From the NCBI GenBank assembly GCA_030613005.1, contig JAUWMV010000012.1, positions 1 to 64,000 on the forward strand: DNA of 64,000 nt, written 5' to 3'. Below are positions 54,946-64,000 of the stretch, piece by piece. The stretch comes from a bacterium. GTDB taxonomy: Bacteria; UBP14; UBA6098; B30-G16. The first letter of the stretch is position 1. Each line of letters starts with the position of its first letter. The position numbers were made by a program, and so were the translations under genes. The notes beneath the pieces are model-generated. The model was not told where the DNA came from. It was given only the letters and a program-made list of their open reading frames with translations, and made no database searches.

Positions 54946-56331
54946 ATGGCTCTCATTGGTAGAAATATATTTTTCGGTTATGAACTCAAGGAAATACTAT
55001 CAGGCTTAAGTTTTGAGAATTCACAGGGTGAATATATAGGCATTACCGGAAACAACGGTTCTGGAAAAACAACTCTGTCTCTTGTATTAGCAGGTGTAAA
55101 AAAAATATGGTCTGGAACATTGGAGCTTGACGGAATTTCTCCGTTCATCGATGACGATTATTTCAACTTCAGACACAGAATAGGATATGTTTTCCAGAAT
55201 CCGGAGGATGGTTTTGTGGCTTCGCAAATAAATCGGGAGATAGCTTTTGGTGCGGAAAATGCAGCTTTCCCATCCTGTGAAATTGAAAATCGTGTAAGGC
55301 ATTTAATGGATCTTTTTGGATTTGAATCTCATTGTGGTTGTTCATCTCTTGAGCTTTCGGGGGGCATGAAAGCAAGACTTGCAATTGCTTCTGCTGTTGC
55401 TTTGGGTGCTGATTATCTAATTCTCGATGAACCGGAAGCTTTCCTGGATTACTGTGGCAAAAAATCTCTTAGTTCAGCAATTAACGAAATTGCAGAGAAA
55501 ACAGGAATAATTCACATAACTCAAAATCCAGACATACTTTCGAGATGCGAAAGGAAATTGCTTCTAAAAAATGGCATATTAAAAAAGATTGATGGATCAA
55601 ATTTAATATCAAAAGTACTGGGTCCAGAAATTGAAACAAATCCAACAGATGAAACGGTTCTCGCGTTTGAAAATGTTTATTTTGATTACATGAATATAAA
55701 TGTTTTTTCGGGAATTTCATTTGCATTAAAAAAAGGCGAGGTTGTAGGACTTGTAGGTGCAAGTGGTGAAGGTAAATCCACTGCTGCTCTTCTTTCTCTT
55801 GGTATATTAAAGCCTAAGACCGGTAGAATATTTCGATCGGGACGAGCTGGTCTGGCAATGCAATTCCCTGAGCGTCAGCTTTTTGCAAACTCTTTATGGG
55901 AGGATGTACTTTATGGTCCTTCTTCACTTGGGATTTCCGACCCTCAAAAACATTGTAAAAATGCCTTAATTCTTTTAGGACTTTCTGAGGAAATGTGGAA
56001 AAAATCCCCATTCGAACTTTCTGATGGACAGCAAAGAAGAGCAGGTATTGCAGGTGTTTTGGCAATTGAGCCAGATATCCTCATCCTTGACGAACCTTTT
56101 GCGTCTTTGGATTATATAGGTAGAGAGAATATATTTACTATAGTGCGTGAATTGGTTGATAGAAAGATTTCAATAATAATTATAACTCACGAGACAGACT
56201 TATTGTCAAAATTTGCACCTCGTTTAATTGCACTCCAGGCTGGAAAAATTGCTTATGATGGACCTACCGATAATCTTCTTAATAACAACGACTTATGTGA
56301 TAGATTAGGAATTGCTCCTTTGAGGAATTAA
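54946..56331 (+). CDS. Fused two-domain ECF-type ABC transporter ATPase
   Basis: The 461-residue protein contains two complete ABC ATPase domains. The first (about 1-220) has Walker A ITGNNGSGKTT, signature LSGGMKARLAIA and Walker B YLILDEPEA. The second (about 230-461) has Walker A LVGASGEGKST, signature LSDGQQRRAGIAG and Walker B ILILDEPFASLD; both carry Q-loop regions (FQNPEDGFVASQ and MQFPERQLFA) typical of EcfA/CbiO. Such pairs energise uptake of vitamins or metal ions. The transmembrane EcfT and the substrate-binding S component are not in the window. The signature Gly of domain 2 is replaced by Asp (LSDGQ), a variant known in the family. No good ribosome-binding site is seen at the ATG. 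Confidence 0.88.
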   Translation: MALIGRNIFFGYELKEILSGLSFENSQGEYIGITGNNGSGKTTLSLVLAGVKKIWSGTLELDGISPFIDDDYFNFRHRIGYVFQNPEDGFVASQINREIAFGAENAAFPSCEIENRVRHLMDLFGFESHCGCSSLELSGGMKARLAIASAVALGADYLILDEPEAFLDYCGKKSLSSAINEIAEKTGIIHITQNPDILSRCERKLLLKNGILKKIDGSNLISKVLGPEIETNPTDETVLAFENVYFDYMNINVFSGISFALKKGEVVGLVGASGEGKSTAALLSLGILKPKTGRIFRSGRAGLAMQFPERQLFANSLWEDVLYGPSSLGISDPQKHCKNALILLGLSEEMWKKSPFELSDGQQRRAGIAGVLAIEPDILILDEPFASLDYIGRENIFTIVRELVDRKISIIIITHETDLLSKFAPRLIALQAGKIAYDGPTDNLLNNNDLCDRLGIAPLRN

Positions 56332-56433
56332 TTCTTAGTTTGATGTTCTTTAAAGATTTTTAGAAGAGGAGAAATAAAAAACCAAAAAAAAATCACAAAA
56401 TTCGTTGATTTATTTGGATTTTGCTCAATTAGC

Positions 56434-56461
56434 TTGACAAGTTTATCAAAGCATCTATTTT
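56434..56461 (+). promoter_or_regulatory. Probable promoter of the giant lipoprotein gene
   Basis: TTGACA (56434-56439) is followed after 16 bp by TATTTT (56456-56461). The start codon is 36 bp further, with a GGGAGG ribosome-binding site between. Confidence 0.55.
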
Positions 56462-56497
56462 TAATTGGTGATATTACACGACTTGGGAGGTAAGATA

Positions 56498-59400
56498 ATG
56501 TCATATAGGAAATTGCTTCTTATTAAAATTGCCTTGACAGCAATGATAATTTCCGGAATAGTCATTGGCTGCAAGCAAAGCGGTGATCCATATCCCGCAG
56601 AATTATTTAAAGTATGGAATATTGATTCTCTTTTTGCAGTACCTAATCCATTGAGAGCTGCTCGACAAGATAATCTTGTTTGTGCAAGGGTCCGAGATTC
56701 GAAAGGAAATCTAATTAGTTCGACAAATACGGTTTTCTTCAGTAGTGTAATGGGTGGTAGTATATTAGATTCGTCGCTAAGTGCATCACCAGATACACTT
56801 GGTATAGCATGTGTTTACATCAACCTAATAGGAAAGACTATCCCTTCGGATAGCTCACTTACAGTAACTGCAACTGTTTATGGTCGAAGAGATTATAACA
56901 AATCGGATGTTTTTCATATTGCTCCACCGGATTATTCACCACCGGAAAGCCTATTATTACGATTGATTAAACAAGTATTTGTCGGCAGCATGGATACCTC
57001 ATTAATTGAAGTATTAGTCAAAGATAGCGCAGGTGCTGGTGCACCCGGTGTTGAAGTGTCGTTCAATGTTGAATCCGGTACAGCATTGATAACTAAAGCG
57101 TCATTGATTACTGACATTAACGGGAAAGGTATTCTCGGTGCATTAGATCCTGATATAGTAGAAACCCTTATTGTTAAAGGATTTATTTCCGCTGCACCCT
57201 ATATTTGGGATGAAGTTTCTGTCCCGTTTTTAAAACCTATATCTACCTCCATAAGACTTGAAGTCTCACCAGATACTGCAATAGCAAACGGAAGAGATTC
57301 AATTAAAATTATTACGAGAGTTTATGTTTTGGAATCTCATGTTCCCGCTCCAGATGGAATGCCTGTTTGGATTTGGGCTGAACACGGTCAACTTTTGGGA
57401 ACCATGTCTCTTAAAACATATATTAATCGAGGGAAATCTAGAAGATTTATTTCTTCAATTGCTGGCCCGGATTCCATTTTACAGTATACTAAAAATGGGC
57501 AAGTTGAAGTGTATCTTCAAGCTGATATTACAACCGGTGAAGTCATGATTATTGCTCGGACAAATCCTTTGGTTGACACAGCTTACGTAGAATTTGTAGC
57601 CGGTCCACCAACTCATATAGAGATTACTGCTGAGGACACAATACTTTCTGCAAATGGAGTCAACACATCGGACATCACCGCTGATATTACTGATAGATTT
57701 GGGAATTCGATAGGCGCTGGGAAAACAGTAGAGTTTGGACTCCAACCGACAAGTATTGGTATAATTAATCCCTCAAGTTTTACTACAACAGCACTTGGTC
57801 AAGCTTTTGCAATATTTACCGCTGGGAATAATCCAGGAATGGCAAGGATATCCGTTAGATGCGGTGATGCATATGAAACAACTGAAATAGAATTGATATC
57901 TCGCGAACCAGAGTTAATGACACTTCAAGCAAATCCGAAATCTCAAATTGCCAATGGTGTTTCTACCGTTGAAATTATTGCCAAACTTATCGATTTATCC
58001 GGTAATCCTTTGGGTGCTGGTTTGCGAGTGATATTTCATTCTGTTGACACTGCTGACAGCCCTTATGGTGAAATAGATACTATTGCTTGGACAGACGATA
58101 ATGGAACAGCACGAACTACGCTCATTGCTCCTACAAGAAAAGGTCAAGCTATTGTTAAAGCTGTATATAACGGAACTTTAGATACGCTCGAGGCTGAAAC
58201 CAATGTTTCATTTACATCAGGAGACCCTTTCCGAATAGAAATAAATGCTGTTCCCGATACTCTCTATGCTGGTGATGAAATCGTTAAATCGCAAGTAACA
58301 GTTGTTGTGTTAGATGAATTCGATAATTTGGTTGATCCCGCACAGTCTGTTGAAATTACAGCATTTAGTGGTGTAGTAATTCCCACAACTGGTTTCACAG
58401 GAGATACGATAATATGTGAGTATACAGCAGGAAGCACTGTAGGTATAGACACTATTTTCGCCACATGCATTGTTACTGGTAGAGAATATATTTATCTTAT
58501 CCCACAGGATGTGGCAATGATTACTGTATTTCCTGACTCAATTTCACTTGTTGCGAATGGCGTTTCACAATCCAGAATTAATGTTTATGCACAGAACGTC
58601 TCAATGAATCCGGTTTCTGATGGAACTCCTATTTTTTTCTCAACAAATATTGGAAGGATTATGCCCATTGTTGAAACGACGGTAGACGGTTGGGCTGAAG
58701 TTATATTAACAAGTGGGACGAATGCCGGAGATACTGCATATATTGTTGCTTCTGCTGGTGCAATAGTAGACACGGGTATTATTTTTATGAGATCAGGAAC
58801 ACCTGGGATAATCACTGTTGTTCCGGAAAATGAGAATATAATTGCCAATGGCTTTGATACAACAACAATTAAGATATATGTTGAAGATGCTCATGGGAAT
58901 CCTGTTGAAGATAACTATTTAATAAACTTCGTAACTTCACTGGGAGCAATCGCTCCAGATTTCGATCGAACATACACTACCGCGGATACGAGCGGTTACA
59001 TTGAAGCTATATTCACTGCAGCCACTAATCCCGGTATTGCAATTGTAGAAGCAAAATACTCAGATGTAACGCCTGAAATTGTCGGTTTTGCACGGATAAC
59101 TCTTAGCCCAGCAAATGTGGGTGAAGTAATGATTAATGTTAGAAGTAGCGAACTCACTGCTGACGGCGTTTCGGAGACAGAGGTTTATGGCTATGTTTAT
59201 AATACTGAAGGTGCTTACATCGCAGACAATACTGTTGTTCGACTTCATATAAATCCAGAGGATTCATTCGGAATCGTCAGAACTGGTGTAGTAACAACCA
59301 CCGACGGATATTTCTCTGATACATACATTGTCGGTACCACGACAGGTTTTGTGTGGATTGTTGCAGAAATAGGTGCTATTCGAAGAGATTCTGTTCGGGT

Positions 59401-62400
59401 TAGGTTAATTCCCGGGGAACCGTATACGATTTCAATGACTCCTGTTAATGGAACAATACCTGCGGATTCTATTTCTGTTGATACAATCGGTGTAGTTGCA
59501 TTCGATCAATATGGCAATAGAGTTAATGCAAATTATAGAATAGATTTTATTACAAGTTTGGGTGAAGTATTCCCTGCATACGGACTCACTGATAGCACCG
59601 GAAGCACATACGTATTTATTCGTTCGGTGCGTAATGTGGGAACTGCAAGAATCACTGGTTCATACAATACAGACGTTGCGAGAGGTGAATGCACAGTTAA
59701 CTTAACATCAAAAATTCCAGCTAGCATGGAAATGATTGCTAAGCCACTTGAAGAAGACGTTGATGGATTCCTTATTAGCGAAATTATTGCAAGGATATAT
59801 GATTCTACCGGACATCCTGTGCCCGAGGGAATACTTGTTTATTTCAGCATACCTGATAGTTCTATGGGTTCAATTAATGCAATGGATTACACAGACGAAA
59901 ATGGTGTAGCAAATGCAACTTTCAGAGCAACTAGGAAACGAGGAACTGTCGTTATCGGCGGTGTAGTGAGTGCAACTGTTTATGATAGTGTTATTCTTGA
60001 AATTAAACCTGGGGAACCGTATCTCATTGTTATGACTGCTGATCCTGATACAATTTTAGCAAATAAACTTGACGAAAGTGATATTAAAGCTGAGGTTTTC
60101 GACAAGTGGGGTAATAGAGTTGAACCGGGATTAAACGTTTCTTTCGATGATCCAAGACTTGCGAGAATTATCTTTAATAATCTAACAACTAATGATAGCG
60201 GTACCGTTAATAATATACTCAGAGCAGCAGATACAGCGGGAGTTACTCAGATTAAAGCAAGTTGTGGTGTAGTGTCTGGAATAACATCAGTTTATCTTAG
60301 AAAAGCTATAATCGGAATGATCGATCTTATCGCAGATCCTAGGGAACTCGATGCAGATGGATTCTCCAATTCGCTAATTACTGCAAGGGTTTATGACATT
60401 TCAGGTTCAGAAATTACCGAAGAAACACCAGTTCATTTCTGGGTTGTACCACTCAGTGCTGGAAGTATTTTGACACCTCGAAATACTAAAGGAGGATCTG
60501 CGACCACTAATTTCACCATAGGAACTGAAGTTGGGAACGGCAATGTGTGGATATTTGCCGGAGATTCTGTTGCTGGTGCAGCAACAGTAGTCGATTCAAC
60601 ATTGATAACTGTTAATCCCGGCGACCCACACACAATTAACATATGGTTTGATTCTACACATACTCCACCTGAAACATTGTATGCCGATGGTGTTGATAAT
60701 ATAATGATTTATGCGCAGGTAACTGATCAATATGGTAATATTATCGAACCGGGAATTGACGTTACATTCACAACTACTCTGGGGTTACTTGGATCACCAG
60801 GTGCAACCTCTGCAACTACAACTACCGATACATCAGGAGTTGCGCGTGTTAGATTATATTCTAGTATAGATATTGGAACTGCATTGATTGAGGTTAGAGT
60901 AGGTGACGCAATAGCCTACAGTGAAATCGAATTTATACCTGTGCAGGTTCAAACAGTTTCACTGACTGCAGGAAAACTTGCACTCGAGGTGAATGGCGAG
61001 GACGAAACCTATTTAACAGCAACCGTTTTCGGTCCCGGAGGATCGATAGCTTCTAACAGCACAAACGTTCACTTTTTCTTTACCGATAGTGGCTATATCA
61101 GACTTATCCCAGAGACTAAAACCACAGAGGATGGTGAAGCTCAAATCACAGTTAGAGCTGATACTCTTGCATCCTCTGGGATAAGAGTTTATGCATATGC
61201 TGAAATTGACGGTTATACATCGGATACTACAAGTATATTATTTACGCTTAATCCGGGTGTTGCACATATTATAGAAGTCAAGCCTGAAATTGATGATTCC
61301 GCAACGATCCCAGCAGATACTACTGCATGGATGACGATTGAAGCTTGGGTTTTCGACAGGTTTGGCAATCACGTAGCACCATCTACCCCTGTGACATTTA
61401 GTACGACATCTGGAAAAATGAACGGTGAAGCCTCAACTGTTGTAAATACCGATATTTCAGGATATGCAAGTGCAATTTTCAATCCTACACGAACACCAGG
61501 TATTGCCACAATAACAATATCCGTTGGTTCAAGGATTGTTAATACTCAAGTTATAGTCGAGGAACTGGAGGGTAATCAAATAACCTTGACTACAGATTCA
61601 GTTAGATTGATTGCAAATGGACTTAATGAAGCAGCTCTTGTTGCAAGTGTTTTCGATACAATAACTGGCACCTATGTTTCAGATAACTCGATCGTAGCTT
61701 TTGCTCAAGCGTTAGTACCGGAATGGGAACAAGGCGTGTTAAATCCAAAGACCGTACGGACAATTGCTGGTGAAGCACAAACGAAATTAAAAGCACCCAC
61801 AGCCTTAGGTAGGACAAGAGTTTACGCATATGCTGGAGCATTAGGATCATCGGTTGTGGATTCGTTGGAAATCGAGTTTATTGCTGGCCCAGCAAGCAGA
61901 ATTGTCTTTGATACTACTGCAATGGATTCTACTGGCGTTCTTTGCTTTAGCGCTGATGGCAGAGAATTTGAAATAAATGTTTTTGTTTATGATGACTATA
62001 TGAATCCTGTAGCTCTTAGCACAGAGGTAGAATTTACATCAACTCGGGGAACTGTAGATCCGGAATTAGGATATGTGTCTTCGAATGATGGCATGGCATC
62101 GACTTTTATTAAAAGCAATACCCCCGGTTCAGGATCGTTTAATGCGAAAGTTTACGATGGATCTACAGTAATTGCAAGCGCTTCTGTGCCTATTAAATTC
62201 GAAGCAGCTGAAGGTAATTGGATTGAAGTTGTATCCAATAAGTCTGAGCTAATAGCTAACGGAGTGGAGACTGCCACTATTACCGCAATATTAATGGACA
62301 CATCTGGTGGTATGTTTACTACTGTTTCTGACGGCATTCCTGTTAACTTCATGTTGGATGGTCAAGGTTCGTTGAATCCAACATTTAAACGCACTGAAGA

Positions 62401-64000
62401 TGGCAGAGCAGAGGTTACATATATTGCAAGTACTATTATCGATACGGTTACAATTTATGCAGAAGGTCCGAACGGAATCAAGGATTCACTGAAAATAATA
62501 ATGAAACCAGGTGAGCCAGAGCGGATTGAGTTTGTTTCCTCTCTTTTACACGATCTTCCTGCGAATTGCTCTGATACTCTTATGGTGTTCGTCGAAGTAA
62601 AGGATGGTCACGGTAATCGCGTTGGTCCCGGCAAAGGAATACAATTTGGTGCAACAATGGGCTCGATAACAAGTTTAAGTGCCACCAATGATACAGGTTT
62701 TGCATGGGCAATTTATACCGCAAGTTGTTCTGCAGGTGTTGCAGTAATTACTGCTCGTTATATGGAAGATCCAAGTGTATACAGCAATGCAGCTATATCT
62801 TTATGGCCATTGATTGCAGATTCTATTCAGCTTTATCCCTCGAGAAGGACAATTGTTGTTGGAGGTGCAAGCGCAGGAGAAGACGGGTACTCTCTTCTTG
62901 AAGCTAACGTTTATGATTCGACAGGTTCACCATTATCCGATAGAACTATTGTCTCCTTCTGGTCTTCTGGGGGTAGACTTAAGCCTATTGTATCGCAAAC
63001 AATATCGGGTCAGACTCAATGTACGCTTTGGTCTTCGATATATGTTGATACAATTGTTGTTGTTGCAACTTGTGGTTCTGTGTCGGATACCGATACAGTA
63101 TATGTTGTTCCTGGAGATCCAAGGAATTTCAGAATTTGGGCTGAGCCGGATTCTGTTATGGTTGCAGATAGCAGAGACACAACGAGAATCTATGTTGAAG
63201 TTAGGGATCAATATGATAATTTGGTTAGCGCAGGAACTCCAGTAACCTTCAGCATTGAACCCGGTTCGCCAGGAAGCGTTCATGAGAGTGCTATTACAGA
63301 TGAAAAAGGTGAAGCTTCAACAATATTATTTTCTGGCTTAGTGCCCGGTTGGTCTCAGGTCAACGCAGAATCTGAGGGAGAGAGAACATCGATATTTATT
63401 CAGATCGTGCCTACAGATGTTGGTTCGGTTATTGTGCGATTAAGTAGGTATACATTACAAGCTGACGGTGTTTCAACAGCGGATGTAATTGTTAGAGTTA
63501 CTGATACCTTGAATTTCCCAGTTTCGGATAATACTCCTGTTTTATTAAGTGGATTAAAATATGGCATACTTGACGATTATACTGGACAAACTTCCAGTGG
63601 TGAATTCTCCACAGTTTTGACCGCTTTGAGAAGTGTGGGTGTGGATACTTTGATCGTTACTTGTGGTGGAAAAGCTGATACTGTTGAAATTACATTTATC
63701 GCAGGTCCACCATTCAGCATTGTCCTTGAACCGAATAGAAGTGTTCTTCAAGCTAATAATCTCGATACGACAATGATTATGGCAACAGTTTTCGACGAGG
63801 GTGGAAATACGGCTTCTGAGGGATTGATAGTGAGTTTCAGCCTTAATCCACCAGAGAATGGTTCTATATGGGCAAACGGTGTTACAGATACAAGCGGATC
63901 ATGCGTAACAAAATTTACTGCTAAAACTGTACCCGGAAATGTTGCTGTTCATGCAACGATAAGCGGTACATCAGCAGAAGGAGTTACTACGATTGAACTT
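56498..64000 (+). CDS. Giant Big_1/invasin-like repeat lipoprotein (3' end outside window)
   Basis: One frame runs from the ATG at 56498 to the right edge without a stop that I could find, so more than 2500 residues are visible and the end is missing. A GGGAGG site precedes the start. The signal ends in the lipobox VIGC with Cys25, so it is lipid-anchored. The remainder is a long series of Ig-like repeats of about 100 residues resembling Big_1 (invasin/intimin) domains. Each has a phrase like LIANGVETATITAIL or LYADGVDNIMIYAQV, then D.YGN, and ends with strands such as GTALIEVRVGD. It is probably a surface adhesin or stalk. The PNPFN domain, if any, would lie beyond the window. It follows the fused ATPase by 166 bp. 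Confidence 0.9.
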   Translation, partial: MSYRKLLLIKIALTAMIISGIVIGCKQSGDPYPAELFKVWNIDSLFAVPNPLRAARQDNLVCARVRDSKGNLISSTNTVFFSSVMGGSILDSSLSASPDTLGIACVYINLIGKTIPSDSSLTVTATVYGRRDYNKSDVFHIAPPDYSPPESLLLRLIKQVFVGSMDTSLIEVLVKDSAGAGAPGVEVSFNVESGTALITKASLITDINGKGILGALDPDIVETLIVKGFISAAPYIWDEVSVPFLKPISTSIRLEVSPDTAIANGRDSIKIITRVYVLESHVPAPDGMPVWIWAEHGQLLGTMSLKTYINRGKSRRFISSIAGPDSILQYTKNGQVEVYLQADITTGEVMIIARTNPLVDTAYVEFVAGPPTHIEITAEDTILSANGVNTSDITADITDRFGNSIGAGKTVEFGLQPTSIGIINPSSFTTTALGQAFAIFTAGNNPGMARISVRCGDAYETTEIELISREPELMTLQANPKSQIANGVSTVEIIAKLIDLSGNPLGAGLRVIFHSVDTADSPYGEIDTIAWTDDNGTARTTLIAPTRKGQAIVKAVYNGTLDTLEAETNVSFTSGDPFRIEINAVPDTLYAGDEIVKSQVTVVVLDEFDNLVDPAQSVEITAFSGVVIPTTGFTGDTIICEYTAGSTVGIDTIFATCIVTGREYIYLIPQDVAMITVFPDSISLVANGVSQSRINVYAQNVSMNPVSDGTPIFFSTNIGRIMPIVETTVDGWAEVILTSGTNAGDTAYIVASAGAIVDTGIIFMRSGTPGIITVVPENENIIANGFDTTTIKIYVEDAHGNPVEDNYLINFVTSLGAIAPDFDRTYTTADTSGYIEAIFTAATNPGIAIVEAKYSDVTPEIVGFARITLSPANVGEVMINVRSSELTADGVSETEVYGYVYNTEGAYIADNTVVRLHINPEDSFGIVRTGVVTTTDGYFSDTYIVGTTTGFVWIVAEIGAIRRDSVRVRLIPGEPYTISMTPVNGTIPADSISVDTIGVVAFDQYGNRVNANYRIDFITSLGEVFPAYGLTDSTGSTYVFIRSVRNVGTARITGSYNTDVARGECTVNLTSKIPASMEMIAKPLEEDVDGFLISEIIARIYDSTGHPVPEGILVYFSIPDSSMGSINAMDYTDENGVANATFRATRKRGTVVIGGVVSATVYDSVILEIKPGEPYLIVMTADPDTILANKLDESDIKAEVFDKWGNRVEPGLNVSFDDPRLARIIFNNLTTNDSGTVNNILRAADTAGVTQIKASCGVVSGITSVYLRKAIIGMIDLIADPRELDADGFSNSLITARVYDISGSEITEETPVHFWVVPLSAGSILTPRNTKGGSATTNFTIGTEVGNGNVWIFAGDSVAGAATVVDSTLITVNPGDPHTINIWFDSTHTPPETLYADGVDNIMIYAQVTDQYGNIIEPGIDVTFTTTLGLLGSPGATSATTTTDTSGVARVRLYSSIDIGTALIEVRVGDAIAYSEIEFIPVQVQTVSLTAGKLALEVNGEDETYLTATVFGPGGSIASNSTNVHFFFTDSGYIRLIPETKTTEDGEAQITVRADTLASSGIRVYAYAEIDGYTSDTTSILFTLNPGVAHIIEVKPEIDDSATIPADTTAWMTIEAWVFDRFGNHVAPSTPVTFSTTSGKMNGEASTVVNTDISGYASAIFNPTRTPGIATITISVGSRIVNTQVIVEELEGNQITLTTDSVRLIANGLNEAALVASVFDTITGTYVSDNSIVAFAQALVPEWEQGVLNPKTVRTIAGEAQTKLKAPTALGRTRVYAYAGALGSSVVDSLEIEFIAGPASRIVFDTTAMDSTGVLCFSADGREFEINVFVYDDYMNPVALSTEVEFTSTRGTVDPELGYVSSNDGMASTFIKSNTPGSGSFNAKVYDGSTVIASASVPIKFEAAEGNWIEVVSNKSELIANGVETATITAILMDTSGGMFTTVSDGIPVNFMLDGQGSLNPTFKRTEDGRAEVTYIASTIIDTVTIYAEGPNGIKDSLKIIMKPGEPERIEFVSSLLHDLPANCSDTLMVFVEVKDGHGNRVGPGKGIQFGATMGSITSLSATNDTGFAWAIYTASCSAGVAVITARYMEDPSVYSNAAISLWPLIADSIQLYPSRRTIVVGGASAGEDGYSLLEANVYDSTGSPLSDRTIVSFWSSGGRLKPIVSQTISGQTQCTLWSSIYVDTIVVVATCGSVSDTDTVYVVPGDPRNFRIWAEPDSVMVADSRDTTRIYVEVRDQYDNLVSAGTPVTFSIEPGSPGSVHESAITDEKGEASTILFSGLVPGWSQVNAESEGERTSIFIQIVPTDVGSVIVRLSRYTLQADGVSTADVIVRVTDTLNFPVSDNTPVLLSGLKYGILDDYTGQTSSGEFSTVLTALRSVGVDTLIVTCGGKADTVEITFIAGPPFSIVLEPNRSVLQANNLDTTMIMATVFDEGGNTASEGLIVSFSLNPPENGSIWANGVTDTSGSCVTKFTAKTVPGNVAVHATISGTSAEGVTTIEL

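Noticed and set aside
54831-54956. 42-residue N-terminal extension of the beta-barrel protein
   Set aside because: The strong AGGAGG site lies before the ATG at 54830, which begins a normal signal peptide.
1-64000. CRISPR array, rRNA genes and insertion sequences
   Set aside because: No regularly spaced direct repeats, rRNA core sequences or transposase frames were seen.

Overview
The window is 64 kb of A+T-rich bacterial chromosome using the standard bacterial code. It looks like an uncultured member of the FCB (Fibrobacteres-Chlorobi-Bacteroidetes) superphylum or a related candidate phylum. Four exported proteins end in the PNPF-type carboxy-terminal domain known from type IX secretion cargo. 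There is a C25 (gingipain-like) peptidase, a TonB-dependent receptor, and a SecA enlarged to about 1215 residues by insertions, as seen in that group. No phage, CRISPR array, rRNA operon or insertion sequence was recognised. The genus cannot be named from this window.

Layout. 1-4.9 kb: the 3' part of a giant repetitive secreted protein, then a smaller secreted protein. 5.0-8.9 kb: a roadblock/LC7 protein, an MglA-like GTPase, a DUF4388-like protein and a receptor that ends directly after its HAMP domain; this is the most interesting signalling locus. 9.4-12.7 kb: a TatD-KsgA fusion and the pilus ATPase PilB. 12.9-17.5 kb: a small sorting-domain protein and the C25 peptidase. 17.5-23.4 kb, minus strand: secA-fabD-leuC. 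23.6-28.5 kb: accD, an RdgB-type nucleotide pyrophosphatase, tRNA-Glu, a TonB-dependent receptor and an acetyltransferase-like gene. 28.5-34.7 kb: tRNA-Leu, smpB, a decayed TlpA-like lipoprotein gene, a YchF-like protein with a broken GTPase site, a UbiA prenyltransferase, mnmA and rlmH. 34.7-42.3 kb: a DUF1015 protein, a large STAND-type NTPase with helical repeats, a YggS-type PLP protein, a GH57 branching enzyme and a membrane protein. 42.4-43.9 kb: lysS. 44.3-56.3 kb: several secreted beta-propeller-like or sorting-domain proteins, a restriction-modification cassette bracketed by inverted repeats, hutU, a beta-barrel protein and a fused two-domain ECF-type ATPase. 56.5 kb to the right edge: an unfinished lipoprotein of more than 2500 residues built from Big_1/invasin-like domains.

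How the genes fit together. Housekeeping genes for translation, lipid synthesis and secretion alternate with genes for a large secreted and surface proteome. SecA would move these proteins across the inner membrane. The PNPF domains imply a type IX-like outer-membrane route, whose machinery is not in the window. The GTPase-roadblock-receptor operon lies near pilB, which suggests control of pilus-based motility or cell polarity; this is inference. The restriction-modification genes and the two disrupted genes are the clearest signs of recent gain and loss.
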